Assembly: GCA_934613645.1 (NCBI GenBank)
Contig: CAKTTC010000005.1
Span: 91,769-155,768 of the forward strand
DNA from: an uncultured Opitutales bacterium
GTDB taxonomy: Bacteria; Verrucomicrobiota; Verrucomicrobiia; Opitutales; Intestinicryptomonadaceae
Direction of reading: 5' to 3'
DNA length: 64,000 nucleotides
Part shown: piece by piece, positions 63,782-64,000 of the stretch
Numbering within the stretch: position 1 is the first letter of the stretch
Layout: every line of letters starts with the position of its first letter
The notes under the pieces: model-generated
Databases searched by the model: none
Told to the model about the DNA's origin: nothing
Seen by the model: the letters and a program-made list of their open reading frames with translations, nothing else
Translations under genes and position numbers: made by a program

Positions 63782-64000
63782 TCAAACATTGAGCGCGTTT
63801 GAAACGGTGAGGACGTAGTGGACAAGCGGTTGGTCGGCGGGCGAAAGGTCGTCAATCTGTCCGAGCCGCAGCACCGACGCGCCGAGCTCGTCGCAACGCT
63901 CTTGGTGGATTGCCCGCGACACGTCGAGCAGTAGCCCCGACGCCGTGCGGTCGCTCTTTTTAAGCGTCACGTTTTCCAAAAAGTGGATTTCACTTTCGAC
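63782..64000 (-). CDS. phage protein, partial (N-terminus beyond the window)
   Basis: The frame is open through the window edge. The visible 72 residues include NVTLKKSDRTASGLLLDVSR, RCDELGASVLRLGQIDDL and PADQPLVHYVLTVSNALNV. There are internal TTG and GTG codons but no convincing start, so the gene begins right of 64000. By position it is probably a head-tail joining or tail-terminator protein; not recognised. Confidence 0.65.
   Translation of the reverse strand, partial: VESEIHFLENVTLKKSDRTASGLLLDVSRAIHQERCDELGASVLRLGQIDDLSPADQPLVHYVLTVSNALNV

Larger units (their letters stand above)
52821..64000. mobile_element. prophage, tail module (right part outside window)
   Basis: The left end is placed at the break in the EamA gene near 52821. 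Inside, a minus-strand run contains a probable tail tube protein, small tail proteins, a frameshifted tail-assembly chaperone, a tape measure protein and distal tail genes, in the order usual for long-tailed phages. Heads, packaging, integrase and the right end are not in view. Compact spacing and ATGA overlaps speak for an intact module. Four genes for exported proteins interrupt it (58740-61321). Confidence 0.85.

Overview
The window looks like about 64 kb of a Verrucomicrobiota (Opitutae-like, probably animal-gut) chromosome carrying two mobile elements. The taxonomic guess is an inference. It rests on a VPEA-type PEP-CTERM sorting tail (38747-39391), a giant beta-helix surface protein with a verrucomicrobial-style C-terminal domain, GC-rich housekeeping genes, and the absence of strong Shine-Dalgarno sites in front of most genes. 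No rRNA gene is present to confirm it.

Region 1 (1-13 kb) is accessory DNA. At the left edge a tightly packed minus-strand cassette holds a SNF2/RapA-like helicase, an unrecognised 285-aa protein and an FRG-domain protein cut by the window edge; it is a candidate defence module. Next comes an integrative mobilizable element core: a VirD4/TraD-like coupling ATPase, small accessory genes, a TrwC-like MOBF relaxase, a hairpin-rich intergenic region that is a candidate oriT, a 366-aa unknown protein, a tyrosine integrase and a small HTH protein. It stops short of tRNA-Val(GAC), a plausible but unproven integration site.

Region 2 (13-24.7 kb) is ordinary chromosome: a lipoprotein, a secreted esterase, a Bcr/CflA-type MFS exporter, an MscS-type channel, a Tat-exported Gfo/Idh/MocA oxidoreductase, cutA, a CNNM/CorC-type protein, rlmN, and a plsC-fabZ-flavoprotein operon.

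Region 3 (24.7-27.5 kb) surrounds a Na/Pi cotransporter gene with a dense set of short hairpins. Their stem sequences vary in a compensatory way, and they include large direct repeats and a tandem array with a period of about 57 bp.

Region 4 (27.5-33.7 kb) is a redox/aldehyde locus that resembles E. coli yqhC-yqhD-dkgA: an AraC-type regulator, a secreted flavodoxin, an iron alcohol dehydrogenase and a DUF4405-type membrane protein. Across a palindromic divergent promoter lie a carboxymuconolactone decarboxylase-cupin protein and an aldo/keto reductase.

Region 5 (33.7-52.2 kb) has tRNA-Ser(TGA), secA, tRNA-Pro(GGG), an acyl-ACP thioesterase and a run of exported proteins. These end in a 3871-aa protein combining a glycosidase-like barrel with four beta-helix/Ig blocks.

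Region 6 (52.8-64 kb) is the tail module of a prophage inserted in an EamA transporter gene, which survives only as its first ~106 codons. The tail genes run on the minus strand. They include a tail-assembly-chaperone pair joined by a programmed -1 frameshift (slippery CCCTTTT plus a downstream stem), a 1007-aa tape measure protein, a 49-aa membrane protein on the opposite strand, and an unexpected block of four genes with signal peptides in the middle of the tail operon.
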